Shown in pieces: positions 47,688 to 56,247 of a stretch of 64,000 nt of DNA. A program made the translations under genes and the position numbers. The stretch lies in the NCBI RefSeq assembly GCF_900111245.1, contig NZ_FOGO01000005.1, positions 354,147 to 418,146 of the forward strand. The letters run 5' to 3'. Source of the DNA: Streptomyces qinglanensis (GTDB lineage Bacteria > Actinomycetota > Actinomycetes > Streptomycetales > Streptomycetaceae). The notes under the pieces were generated by a model, which was not told the DNA's origin, ran no database searches, and saw only the letters and a list, made by a program, of their open reading frames with translations. Positions within the stretch are counted from its first letter, which is position 1. The number at the start of each line of letters is the position of its first letter.

Positions 47688-48191
47688 TCAGCTCCGGGGT
47701 GTGTGGGGGCGGTCCAGCGCGGCCAGGCTCTCGCGCAGGCCGTCGTGGACATCTTCGTACACCTCCAGATGACCGGAGACAGCGAGGTGGTCGGCGTCCT
47801 CCAGCCGCTTGAGCCGGGCGTCGACGGGGCCGTTCCCGGTCGGGCGCACGCCCACGCCGAGGGGCCGCGGGCCGTCCTCGGGCTCCTCCCCCGACTCGGG
47901 GACGCCGGGCCCGCCGTCCGGCTCGGCGGCGCGCCCGGGCACCTCCTCCGGGGCGGCGGCGCCCGCCTCCTCGGGTCCGCCGGGGGCGGCCTCCGGCGCG
48001 CGTCCGGCGCCCGGCTCGGGGAGGCCCGCGCCGTGCCGGGCCCGGGGGTCCTCGGCGCCCGCCGGAGCCGGCCCGGGGCGCCCGTGCGGCTGATCGGGCC
48101 GCGCCGTCTCGTCGTACCGCTCGGTGGCGCTCCCCGGGGGCTGCTGTTCGGGGGCGCGGCCGGGCCCGGGGCCCTGCGCGAACTCGCTCAT
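47688..48191 (-). CDS. Unknown acidic Pro/Gly-rich protein, first in the tlyA-nadK operon
   Basis: 167 residues. The first about 115 are low-complexity Pro/Gly/Glu/Ala. The C-terminal 50 carry the only structured-looking part: VDARLKRLEDADHLAVSGHLE, then VYEDVHDGLRESLAALD, probably a helical hairpin. It sits three bases upstream of tlyA. I do not recognise the family. The conserved-looking C-terminal helix pair is the part to search. Confidence 0.65.
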   Translation of the reverse strand: MSEFAQGPGPGRAPEQQPPGSATERYDETARPDQPHGRPGPAPAGAEDPRARHGAGLPEPGAGRAPEAAPGGPEEAGAAAPEEVPGRAAEPDGGPGVPESGEEPEDGPRPLGVGVRPTGNGPVDARLKRLEDADHLAVSGHLEVYEDVHDGLRESLAALDRPHTPRS

Positions 48192-48231
48192 GCCCCGACG
48201 CTACCTTCCGGGTCCGACAGAGCCGCCCGTG

Positions 48232-49158
48232 TCAGCGCCGTGCCGCGGGCACCACCAGTGGGGTACCGGTCTCGGGATCGTCGATGACCCGGCAGGGCAT
48301 GCCGAAGACCTCCGCCACCAGCTCCGCCGTCACGATCTCGCCGGGTTCGCCCTGGGCGACGATCCGGCCGTCCCGCATGGCGATCAGATGGGTGGCGTAG
48401 CGGGCCGCGTGGTTGAGGTCGTGCAGGACGGCGACCAGCGTGCGCCCCTCCTCCTCGTGCAGCCGGGCGCACAGGTCGAGGATCTCGATCTGGTGGGCGA
48501 TGTCCAGGTAGGTGGTGGGCTCGTCCAGCAGCAGCAGCGGCGTCTGCTGCGCCAGCGCCATGGCGATCCACACACGCTGGCGCTGGCCTCCGGACAGCTC
48601 GTCCACGAAACGGTCCCCGAGGCCCTCGACGCCGGTGGCCGCCATGGACTCGGCCACCACCCGCTCGTCGTCGCGCGACCACTGGCGCAGCAGTCCCTGG
48701 TGCGGGTAGCGGCCGCGGGCCACCAGGTCCGCGACGGTGATGCCGTCGGGCGCTGTGGACGACTGGGGCAGCAGACCGAGGGTGCGGGCGAGCGACTTGG
48801 CCGGCAGGCCCGCGATGTCGTTGCCGTCCAGCAGCACCTGCCCCCGGGTGGGTCTGAGCATCCGGGAGAGCGCGCGCAGCAGCGTCGACTTGCCGCAGGC
48901 GTTGGGCCCCACGACGACCGTGAAGGACCGGTCGGGCACGGCCACGTCCAGCTCGCGTGCGATGGTGCGCTGGTCGTAGGCGAGGGTGAGGTCGTGGCCG
49001 GTCAGCCGGGGTTCTCCGGCTGCCGGCCCGGCTGTGGCAGCGGTCTGCGCCCGGTCGGCCTGTGTCGCGGTCTTCATCGTGTCCCCGCCTCCGTCGTGCG
49101 TGCGTACGTCTGTGCCGGTCGGGCCATGGGTGCCGGTCTGGTCGTGCGGGCCGGTCAT
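48232..49158 (-). CDS. Iron-siderophore ABC transporter ATP-binding protein (FecE/FepC-like)
   Basis: 308 residues from the ATG overlapping the upstream permease stop (ATGA); an ATG 81 bases later, after GGAGG, gives 281 residues. Walker A is VGPNACGKSTLLRAL, the Q-loop LGLLPQSS, the signature DELSGGQRQRVWIAMALAQQ and Walker B LLLLDEPTTYLD, with the H-loop AVLHDLNHAARYA. It powers ferri-siderophore import and is last in the permease-permease-ATPase operon governed by the iron box at 51347. Confidence 0.93.
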   Translation of the reverse strand: MTGPHDQTGTHGPTGTDVRTHDGGGDTMKTATQADRAQTAATAGPAAGEPRLTGHDLTLAYDQRTIARELDVAVPDRSFTVVVGPNACGKSTLLRALSRMLRPTRGQVLLDGNDIAGLPAKSLARTLGLLPQSSTAPDGITVADLVARGRYPHQGLLRQWSRDDERVVAESMAATGVEGLGDRFVDELSGGQRQRVWIAMALAQQTPLLLLDEPTTYLDIAHQIEILDLCARLHEEEGRTLVAVLHDLNHAARYATHLIAMRDGRIVAQGEPGEIVTAELVAEVFGMPCRVIDDPETGTPLVVPAARR

Positions 49159-50207
49159 ATCCGCCCCGCTCTGCGCTCGGTGGCCAGCAGCCACACCAGG
49201 TACCCGCCGCCCACCACCCCGGTGATCACGCCCACCGGGAGCTGGTGCCCGTCGAAGGCCCGCTGGGCGACCAGGTCGGCGCAGATCAGCAGCAGGGTGC
49301 CCATGCACAGCGAGGGCAGCAGATTGGGGCCCGGCGCCTTCGTCAGCCGCCGGGCGAGCTGCGGGGCGCACAGCGCGACGAAGGAGACCGGCCCCGCCGC
49401 GGCGGCCGAGAGCGCCACCAGCAGGATCCCGGCGACCAGCAGCGTGAGCCGGGTGTGTTCGACGCGGACACCGAGCGCGTACGCCGCGTCGTCGCCCATC
49501 TCCATCATTCCCAGCGCACGTCCGCAGCCGAGCAGCACCAGCGGGACGAGCACCACCATGCCCAGGGCCAGCGGCAGTACGTCGTCCCAGCCGCGCCCGT
49601 CCAGACTGCCGGTCATCCACAGCACCGCACGCGATGCCTCGGTGAGGCCGGCGCGGGTGATGAGGTAGCTGTTGACGCCGGTCAGGATGGCGGTGGTGCC
49701 GACTCCGACGAGCACCAGCCGGTAGCCGTGCAGGCCGCCTTTCCAGGCGAGGGCGTAGATCAGTGTGCCGGTGACGAGTGCCCCGGTCACGGCGCCGCCC
49801 GCCAGCAGGGCGCTGCTGCCGCCCACGGCGAAGACGACCAGCAGCGCCCCGGCCGCCGCTCCGTTGGTGAAGCCGAGGATGTCCGGGCTGCCGAGCGGGT
49901 TGCGGACGACGGCCTGGAAGACGGCGCCGCTCAGCCCCAGGCTCGCGCCGACCAGCAGGGCGGTCGCGGTGCGGGGCAGCCGCAGCTCGTTCACGATGAA
50001 CGCGTCGGCGGGGTCGCCCTGTCCGAGCAGGGTGCGCAGTACGTCGCCGGGCGGCATCGGGTACTCGCCGCTGCCGATCGCGAACACGGCGGCGACCAGC
50101 GCGAGCAGCAGGCAGCCGGTGCCGACCAGCAGGGCGCGCGGACGGTAGCCGACCGAGAGGCCGCCCGCGGTGCGGACGACGCGGGAACGGGTGCCGGTGA
50201 GGCTCAT
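49155..50207 (-). CDS. Iron-siderophore ABC permease, FecCD family (second)
   Basis: 350 residues, about ten membrane helices. FecCD hallmarks: LPRTATALLVGASLGLSGAVFQAVVRNPLGSPDILGF-type region (positions about 77-113), GAGAAL-like GAAAGALLVVFA, and SFVALCAPQLARRL near the coupling region. Overlaps both neighbours by four bases, so the operon is tightly coupled. Confidence 0.93.
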   Translation of the reverse strand: MSLTGTRSRVVRTAGGLSVGYRPRALLVGTGCLLLALVAAVFAIGSGEYPMPPGDVLRTLLGQGDPADAFIVNELRLPRTATALLVGASLGLSGAVFQAVVRNPLGSPDILGFTNGAAAGALLVVFAVGGSSALLAGGAVTGALVTGTLIYALAWKGGLHGYRLVLVGVGTTAILTGVNSYLITRAGLTEASRAVLWMTGSLDGRGWDDVLPLALGMVVLVPLVLLGCGRALGMMEMGDDAAYALGVRVEHTRLTLLVAGILLVALSAAAAGPVSFVALCAPQLARRLTKAPGPNLLPSLCMGTLLLICADLVAQRAFDGHQLPVGVITGVVGGGYLVWLLATERRAGRI

Positions 50208-51283
50208 GCGTGTGCCACCCTCCGCCTGCGCACGAAGTAGAGGAAGAGCGGGCCGCCCAGGACCACGGTCACGATGCCGACCTGCAGTTCACCGGGGCGG
50301 CCCAGGATCCGTCCGAGGATGTCGGCGCCGAGCAGCAGCACGGGCGCCAGGACGGCGCAGTAGGGCAGCATCCAGCGCTGGTCGGGGCCGGTGAGCGCGC
50401 GCACCATGTGCGGCACCATCAGTCCGACGAAGACGATCGGCCCGCAGGCCGCGGTGGCGGCGCCGCACAGCAGGGTGATGGCCACGATGGCGGCGGCGCG
50501 GGTCCTGGCGGGCCGGGAGCCGAGGGCGCGGGCCGCGTCGTCGCCGAGCGCGAGCGCGTTCAGCGGCCGGGCCAGGGCCAGCGCGACCAGCGCACCGACC
50601 GCGATGAAGGGCAGCGCCGAGAGAACCGTCGTGTCCTGGGCGCGGGCGAGCGAGCCGACCATCCAGAACCGCATCCGGTCCAGCGAAGCGGTGTCCAGGA
50701 GCTGCACGGCGCTCACGTAGGAGATCAGCGCGGCGTTCAGCGCCGTCCCCGCCAGGGCGAGCCGGGCTGGGGTGGCGCCGCGGCCGCCGCCCACGGCGTA
50801 GACGAGCACGGAGACCGCCGCGGCGCCCAGGAAGGCGAAGCCGATGTACCCGGTGTACCCGGCGACGCCGAAGAAGGAGATGGCGGTGACGACGGCTGCC
50901 GCGGCGCCCGCGTTGATGCCCAGCAGGCCGGGGTCGGCCAGCGGGTTGCGGGTGAGCGCCTGCATGACGCCGCCCGCGAGACCGAGCGCGGCACCGGCGA
51001 GCAGGCCGAGGAAGGTGCGCGGCAGCCGCATCTCGTGGACGACGGGGTAGCTCGCCGAGCCGCTGTCCAGCAGTCCCGACCACGCCTCCCCCAGGGAGAG
51101 CGGCCGGGCGCCGAAGGCGAGGCTGAGCAGGGCGACGAGCAGCAGGACGAGAGTGGCGGCCAGCAGCCCGGCGGCCCGGGCGAGCGGCGCCCGGGCCCGG
51201 GCGGGCTGTTCCGGGCGGGCCGCGGGCGGCTGCTGCTCGACCACCGAACCCCTGTGCGACTGCGGGGACTTGGGGAGAGTCAC
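50204..51283 (-). CDS. Iron-siderophore ABC permease, FecCD family (first)
   Basis: 359 residues, GTG start with GGAG nine bases upstream. Hallmarks: LPRTFLGLLAGAALGLAGGV, MQALTRNPLADPGLLGINAG, and IVFVGLMVPHMVRALTGPDQR at the ATPase-coupling loop. Pro/Ala/Arg-rich cytoplasmic N-terminus of about 40 residues. First gene of the import operon, divergent from the binding protein, with an iron box in the 168-base gap. Confidence 0.93.
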   Translation of the reverse strand: MTLPKSPQSHRGSVVEQQPPAARPEQPARARAPLARAAGLLAATLVLLLVALLSLAFGARPLSLGEAWSGLLDSGSASYPVVHEMRLPRTFLGLLAGAALGLAGGVMQALTRNPLADPGLLGINAGAAAAVVTAISFFGVAGYTGYIGFAFLGAAAVSVLVYAVGGGRGATPARLALAGTALNAALISYVSAVQLLDTASLDRMRFWMVGSLARAQDTTVLSALPFIAVGALVALALARPLNALALGDDAARALGSRPARTRAAAIVAITLLCGAATAACGPIVFVGLMVPHMVRALTGPDQRWMLPYCAVLAPVLLLGADILGRILGRPGELQVGIVTVVLGGPLFLYFVRRRRVAHA

Positions 51284-51346
51284 GTACGCGCTCCGGTAGG
51301 GGCCGGGGAATCGTGCCGCCCGGCCACTGGACAACAACAACTTTGG

Positions 51347-51365
51347 TTAGGTTAGCCTAACTGGG
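51347..51365. promoter_or_regulatory. Iron box (DmdR/DtxR-type) shared by importer and binding protein
   Basis: TTAGGTTAGCCTAACTGGG matches the 19-bp iron-box consensus strongly in its left and central parts (about 14 of 19). It lies in the divergent gap, so one repressor dimer pair could control both transcripts under iron sufficiency. Confidence 0.82.
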
Positions 51366-51451
51366 AACTCGGCCCCATGGCCGCCCCGCATGGACGTCCG
51401 CGGCCTGCCCGCGGTGCGTTCGCAGCACGTCGAGAGAAGGCCGGAGAGAAA

Positions 51452-52480
51452 ATGCCCAGCTCCTCCCCCATGTCCCCGCTTTCGCGCCGCGGTCTGCTCG
51501 CCGCGGGTGGCGCCGTCGGCCTCGGCGCGCTGCTCACCGCATGCGGAAGTGACGACTCCGGCTCCGGTGCGGGCAGCGACCCGAAGGGCAAGGGCTGGTC
51601 CTTCACCGACGGCCGCGGCGAGAAGGTCTCCCTGGACGCCGTGCCGGAGCGGATCGTCGCCTACACGGCCACCGCCGCCGCGCTGTGGGACTTCGGCATC
51701 CGCGACCAGGTCGTCGGCGTCTTCGGTCCGACCAAGAAGAAGAACGGCGACCCCGACGTACTCGCCGGGGACATGGACATCTCCAAGGTGGAGATCATCG
51801 GCAACGCGTTCGGCGAGTTCGACCTGGAGAAGTACGCGAAGGCGCGTCCGCAGTTGCTGATCAGCAACATGTACCTGAAGGACGCGCTCTTCTACGTCCC
51901 GGACGAGAGCAAGGACAAGATCTACAAGCTGGCGCCGCATGTGGCCATGAAGGCCGCCGGGGTGCCGATGCTGGAGGTCGTACAGCAGTACGCGAAGCTC
52001 GCCGAGTCACTGGGCGCGGATGTGAAGGCCAAGGCCGTCACCGACGCCAAGGCCCGCTTCGAGAAGGCCGCCGAGCGGCTGCGCAAGGCAGCGAAGAGCG
52101 GCATCCGCGTCATGGCCGCCGCCGGGGCGCCCGACCTGTTCTACGTCTCGGACCCCGACGCCAGCACCGACCTGCAGTACTTCAAGCAGCTCGGGGTGGA
52201 CTTCGTGAAGCCGAAGAAGCTCAGCAAGCAGGGCTTCTTCGAGGAGCTGAGCTGGGAGAACGCGGACAAGTACGAGGCCGACCTGATCATCCTGGACAAC
52301 CGCACCCAGTCCCTGCAGCCCAAGGCCCTCGCCTCGAAGCCGACCTGGAAGGACCTGCCCGCCGTCAAGGCGGACCAGGTCGCCCCCTGGGCCGCGGAGC
52401 CCCGCTTCTCCTACGCGGGCGCCGCACCGCTGCTGGAGAACCTCGCGGAGGCGATCGAGAAGGCCAAGAAGGTCCGCTGA
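51452..52480 (+). CDS. Siderophore-binding lipoprotein (ABC substrate-binding, DesE-like)
   Basis: 342 residues. The N-terminus has a twin-arginine-type LSRRGLLAAGG followed by the lipobox LLTACG, so it may be a Tat-exported lipoprotein. The periplasmic-binding-protein fold of the FecB/FhuD class follows: PERIVAYTATAAALWDFGI, the first lobe, a long linking helix (VTDAKARFEKAAERLRKAA), then the second lobe. The ATG after GGAGAGAAA is used. In other streptomycetes a ferrioxamine-binding lipoprotein sits near desA, so ferrioxamine is the likely ligand; this is inferred from context. Confidence 0.9.
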   Translation: MPSSSPMSPLSRRGLLAAGGAVGLGALLTACGSDDSGSGAGSDPKGKGWSFTDGRGEKVSLDAVPERIVAYTATAAALWDFGIRDQVVGVFGPTKKKNGDPDVLAGDMDISKVEIIGNAFGEFDLEKYAKARPQLLISNMYLKDALFYVPDESKDKIYKLAPHVAMKAAGVPMLEVVQQYAKLAESLGADVKAKAVTDAKARFEKAAERLRKAAKSGIRVMAAAGAPDLFYVSDPDASTDLQYFKQLGVDFVKPKKLSKQGFFEELSWENADKYEADLIILDNRTQSLQPKALASKPTWKDLPAVKADQVAPWAAEPRFSYAGAAPLLENLAEAIEKAKKVR

Positions 52481-52575
52481 CCCACCGTGGGGGTCGTGGC
52501 GGTCCCCGGCCCCCACAGCCCCCACGCGGTCCACGCCCCCGCCCGACCCCGTCCCTCCCGGGAGGAGCAGTCACG

Positions 52576-53472
52576 ATGAGCAAGGCCAGCACGGCGCGGT
52601 CCGCGCCCTCCACCGTTCCCTTCGAGTTCTTCGCTCTGCACGTCGTCAGGACCCGCCGACTGGGTCCGACCCTGCTGCGGGTCACCTTCGGGGGCGAGGG
52701 GCTGGACCTGTTCGCCTCCGGGGGCCGCGACCAGCGCGTCAAGCTCTTCCTGCCGCAGCCGGGGCAGACCGCACCGGTGGTCCCCGTCGAGGCGGGCACG
52801 GAGTGGTTCGCCGAGTGGCGGGCGATGGACGAGAACATCCGCGGGATCATGCGCAGTTACACCGTGCGGGCACTGCGCAAGGGCAGCCAGTACGGCGCCG
52901 CGGACGAGTTGGACATCGACTTCGCGCTGCACGGCGAGATCGGTCCCGCCTCGCGCTGGGCGCTGCGGGCAGCCCCCGGGGACCGGGTGACGCTGCTCGG
53001 TCCGGTCGTCGAGGACAACGCCGGTGTCGACTTCCGGCCGCCCCGGGGCACCGACTGGGTGCTGCTGAGCGGTGACGAGACGGCGCTGCCCGCCATCGGG
53101 GCCGTGCTGGAGTGGCTGCCCGCCGGGATGCCGGTGCGGGTGTTCGCCGAGGTCGCGCACCGGGAGGACATCCAGGACCTGCCGACCCTCTCGGACGCGC
53201 GGATCACCTGGCTGGTGCGGGACGAGGACGGGAGCCGGGCCGCCGGTTCGCGGACCGAGCGCGCGGTGTCGGCGGTGCGCTCGGCCGGGCTGCCCTCGGG
53301 CACCCCCTACGCGTGGCTCGCGGGCGAGGCCGGCACGGTCAAGGCCCTGCGCCGCCATCTGGTGAACGAGCGGGGCTTCGACCGCCGGTCGGTCACCTTC
53401 ACCGGCTACTGGCGCGCCGGCACCTCGGAGGAGCAGTTGGTCGCCGAGGCCCTCGCGGCGGCGGCGAGCTGA
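52576..53472 (+). CDS. Siderophore-interacting protein (FAD-dependent ferri-siderophore reductase)
   Basis: 298 residues, ViuB/SIP family. The FAD-binding barrel contains RSYTVRALRK and the flavin-contacting region DELDIDFALHG, with GPASRWALRAAPGDRV. The NAD(P)H domain contains WVLLSGDETALPAIGAVLEWL, then WLAGEAGTVKALRRHLVNERG and GYWRAGTSEE, all diagnostic. It reduces Fe(III) in the imported complex to release iron. GGGAGGAG precedes the ATG. It follows the binding-protein gene by 95 bases and probably shares its iron box. Its 3' end is repeated once downstream. Confidence 0.93.
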   Translation: MSKASTARSAPSTVPFEFFALHVVRTRRLGPTLLRVTFGGEGLDLFASGGRDQRVKLFLPQPGQTAPVVPVEAGTEWFAEWRAMDENIRGIMRSYTVRALRKGSQYGAADELDIDFALHGEIGPASRWALRAAPGDRVTLLGPVVEDNAGVDFRPPRGTDWVLLSGDETALPAIGAVLEWLPAGMPVRVFAEVAHREDIQDLPTLSDARITWLVRDEDGSRAAGSRTERAVSAVRSAGLPSGTPYAWLAGEAGTVKALRRHLVNERGFDRRSVTFTGYWRAGTSEEQLVAEALAAAAS

Positions 53473-53527
53473 GACCCCTGCCGCCGCGGTGAGCCGAGAC
53501 CCTCGCGGCGGCGACGAACTGAGACCC
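53451..53527. repeat. 27-bp direct repeat copying the 3' end of the reductase gene
   Basis: Bases 53451-53477 (including the TGA stop) recur at 53501-53527 with two differences, exactly 50 bases apart, with a weaker partial copy between. It looks like a local duplication of the gene's tail. Confidence 0.8.
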
Positions 53528-53564
53528 GCTCAGCGCCGGACAGCCGCACAGTTCCCGGTCCGCC

Positions 53565-54638
53565 TCAGAGCCCCAGCCGGCTCAGGGCCTTCTCCGCGTC
53601 CAGTCGGCACTCCGCGGTTCCGGCCGCCGACCAGGCGGCCCCGCACAGGGCCCGCAGCCCGTCGGCCGGATCGCCGTCCCCCGCCAGTTCCAGCCGCCCG
53701 TCCCCGGCCCGGGCACTCCAGCCACCGCACCCGGCAGCGCCGTCCGGCCCCACCGTCACCTCCGGTTGGGGCTCCAGCAGACCCCGCAGGTCGCGGGCCA
53801 CATAGGTGGGGCGGTGCAGCGGAGAGGCGGCGAGCAGCCGGGCCGCGTCGGTCACCCCGGTCAGCACCAGCAGCGAGTCCACGCCCCCCGCGTGCGCCCC
53901 CTCGATGTCGGTGTCCAGCCGGTCGCCGACGACCAGCGGGCGCCGCGCACCGGTGCGCAGGATGGACTCCCGGTGCATCGGCGGCAGCGGCTTGCCCGCC
54001 ACCTCGGGCTCGGGCGGCGTGCGCATCCAGCGGGTCGCGAGGCGCACGACCTCCACGGCCGAGCCGTTGCCGGGTGCGATGCCGCGTCCGCTGGGGATGG
54101 TCAGATCGGTGTTGGAGGCGAACCACGGCACCCCGCGCTGCACGGCGAGCGCCGCCTCGACCAGCCGCCCCCACTCCATCGACGGCCCGCCGTAGCCCTG
54201 CACGACGGCCGCGGGGTCCTCGTCCGCCGTCTCGACGACGGTCAGCTCCCGCTCCGCCAGCGCGGCCCGCAGCCCCTCGGCGCCGACGGCCAGGACCCGC
54301 GCACCGCGCGGCATCCGCTCGGCGATGAGCCGGGCGACGGCCTGCGCCGAGGTGACGATCTCGTCGGCCCCCGCCGGCACGCCCAGCTCCGTCAGATGCC
54401 CCGCGACCACCTGAGGGGTGCGGGCCGCGTTGTTGGTCACGTACGCCGTCCGCAGCCCGCTCGCGCGCGCGGCGGCGAGGGAGTCGACGGCGTGGGGCAC
54501 GGCCTCTCCCCCGGCGTAGACGACCCCGTCCAGGTCCAGCAGTGCCGTGTCGTACGCGGTGTGCAGCGCACGCTCGCTGGCCTGCGGGGCGCGCCGGGGC
54601 GCCGGTGCCGCCGTGCCGGAGGCGGTGCTGTGGTGCAT
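53565..54638 (-). CDS. HAD-superfamily IIA phosphatase (NagD-like)
   Basis: 357 residues. HAD motif I is ALLDLDGVVYAGGEAVPHAV (nucleophile first Asp), motif II YVTNNAARTPQ, motif III the Lys of AGKPLPPMH, and motif IV VVGDRLDTDIEGAHAGG. A C2 cap of NagD type lies between motifs II and III, and about 60 further residues at the C-terminus (QPEVTVGPDG onward) form a small extra domain. Substrates in the family are nucleotide or sugar phosphates, or 4-nitrophenyl phosphate in vitro. Divergent from the DUF1015 gene; unrelated to iron. Confidence 0.88.
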   Translation of the reverse strand: MHHSTASGTAAPAPRRAPQASERALHTAYDTALLDLDGVVYAGGEAVPHAVDSLAAARASGLRTAYVTNNAARTPQVVAGHLTELGVPAGADEIVTSAQAVARLIAERMPRGARVLAVGAEGLRAALAERELTVVETADEDPAAVVQGYGGPSMEWGRLVEAALAVQRGVPWFASNTDLTIPSGRGIAPGNGSAVEVVRLATRWMRTPPEPEVAGKPLPPMHRESILRTGARRPLVVGDRLDTDIEGAHAGGVDSLLVLTGVTDAARLLAASPLHRPTYVARDLRGLLEPQPEVTVGPDGAAGCGGWSARAGDGRLELAGDGDPADGLRALCGAAWSAAGTAECRLDAEKALSRLGL

Positions 54639-54784
54639 CAGGGGTCGCTCCTCGTGCTCTCTCCCGGGGGACGCGGATGCCGGGGCCGGCCTGCGCGCGG
54701 TACCGATCCTCTCGCACCCTCCGCACCCCTGCGCCCCCTGTGCCCCGCTCCACCGGCCGCGGGGCACCGGCATACCATGCACGG

Positions 54785-56056
54785 ATGACCGTCCGAGGAC
54801 TGAGACTCACCCCGTTCCGGGGGCTGCGCTACGTGCCGGAGAAGGTCAGCAGCCTCGCTGCCGTGACCTCGCCCCCGTACGACGTGGTGGTCCGGCCGGA
54901 CGGGCTGCGGCATCTGGAGACCGCGGACCCCTACAACATCGTGCGGCTCATCCTGCCCCAGGCCGAGGATCCGGCGGCGCGGCACCGCAAGGCCGCCGGG
55001 ACCCTGCGCCGCTGGCAGGACGAAGGAGTACTGGCGCGCGATCCGCAGCCCGCGCTGTACGTCTACGAGCAGCGCAAGGGCGAACTGCTGCAGCGCGGCC
55101 TGATCGGTGCCCTGCGGCTGTCGGACCCCGAGGAGGGGATCGTGCTCCCGCACGAGGCGGTGATGGACGAGGTCGTGGCCGACCGCGCGGAGCTGATGGG
55201 CGAGATGGCCGCCAACCCCGAGCCGCTGCTGCTCTCCTACCGCGGCGACGGCACCCGCAGCGGCGCCACCGCCGTCATCGAGCGGACCATACGTGGCGCG
55301 CCGCTGGCGGCGACGACCACCGAGGACGGTTTCGCGCACCGGCTGTGGGCGGTCACGGACCGGGCCGAACTCGCCCAGGTGGACGCCGAGCTGTCCCGGC
55401 ACAGCGCGCTGATCGCCGACGGGCACCACCGCTGGGCGACCTATCTGCGGCTCCGCGCCGGACAGGGCGGCCGGGCCGAGGAGTCGCCGTGGGATTACGG
55501 CCTGGTCCTGCTGGTGGACACCGCGCGCTATCCGCTGCAGGTACGCGCCATCCACCGGATACTGCCCAGGCTGCCGGTGAAGCGGGCGCTCGACCTCCTG
55601 GACCGCGCGGAGGCGCCCTTCCGGGTGCGCACACTGGAGGCGCCGCTGGACGAGGCGCTGGAGGAACTGGCGGACACCCCGGGGAACGCGTTCCTGTTGA
55701 CCGGGGGCGACGGTGTCTTCCATCTGCTCGACCGGCCCGCCCCTGCGCTGCTGGAGCGCACGGTTCCCGCGGACCGGCCCGAGGCGTGGCGTCGGCTGGA
55801 TGCCACCGTGCTGCACTCCACGCTGCTGGACGCGGTCTGGCAGGTGCCCGACCGTCCCGAGGACATCGGCTATCTGCACCACGTCGAGGCGGCGCTGGAA
55901 CAGGCGGCGGCGCACGGCGGTACGGCGGTGCTGTTGCGGCCCGTTCCGGAATCGACGGTGCGGGCGCTCGCCGAGCGGGGCGTGACGATGCCCCGCAAGT
56001 CGACCTCGTTCGGCCCCAAGCCCGCCACCGGGCTGGTGCTGCGCACCCTGCGCTGA
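54785..56056 (+). CDS. DUF1015 family protein
   Basis: 423 residues. The N-terminal LTPFRGLRYVPEKVSSLAAV, followed by TSPPYDVV, is the family signature; PHEAVMDEVVADRAELM and LIADGHHRWATYLRLR are further conserved blocks (a His-rich ADGHHR probably near an active site). Relatives in bacteria and archaea are uncharacterised and sometimes called SerK-like kinases. The pairing with the HAD phosphatase looks conserved from memory. It sits between the importer/reductase half and the desABCD half of the iron region. Confidence 0.82.
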   Translation: MTVRGLRLTPFRGLRYVPEKVSSLAAVTSPPYDVVVRPDGLRHLETADPYNIVRLILPQAEDPAARHRKAAGTLRRWQDEGVLARDPQPALYVYEQRKGELLQRGLIGALRLSDPEEGIVLPHEAVMDEVVADRAELMGEMAANPEPLLLSYRGDGTRSGATAVIERTIRGAPLAATTTEDGFAHRLWAVTDRAELAQVDAELSRHSALIADGHHRWATYLRLRAGQGGRAEESPWDYGLVLLVDTARYPLQVRAIHRILPRLPVKRALDLLDRAEAPFRVRTLEAPLDEALEELADTPGNAFLLTGGDGVFHLLDRPAPALLERTVPADRPEAWRRLDATVLHSTLLDAVWQVPDRPEDIGYLHHVEAALEQAAAHGGTAVLLRPVPESTVRALAERGVTMPRKSTSFGPKPATGLVLRTLR

Positions 56057-56181
56057 CCGGCGGCCCGCGCACCCGGCGCCGACCGCCCGCCGCCCGCCGC
56101 GGCCCGCGCCTTCCGCGGGCCGCTCCGCCCTCCCCGCACCACCGCCGCGGGGCCCCCTTGCATGCGGACGGACAGAGTTGG

Positions 56182-56200
56182 TTAGGCTAGCCTTACCTGA
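56182..56200 (+). promoter_or_regulatory. Iron box of the desABCD operon
   Basis: TTAGGCTAGCCTTACCTGA fits the 19-bp DmdR/DtxR iron-box consensus (about 15-16 of 19), 48 bases upstream of desA and overlapping the probable -10. Predicts repression when iron is plentiful. Confidence 0.88.
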
Positions 56201-56247
56201 CCGCGCGGGTCGCGCGGTGTGCCACGTCCGTGTCAGGAGGACACTTC

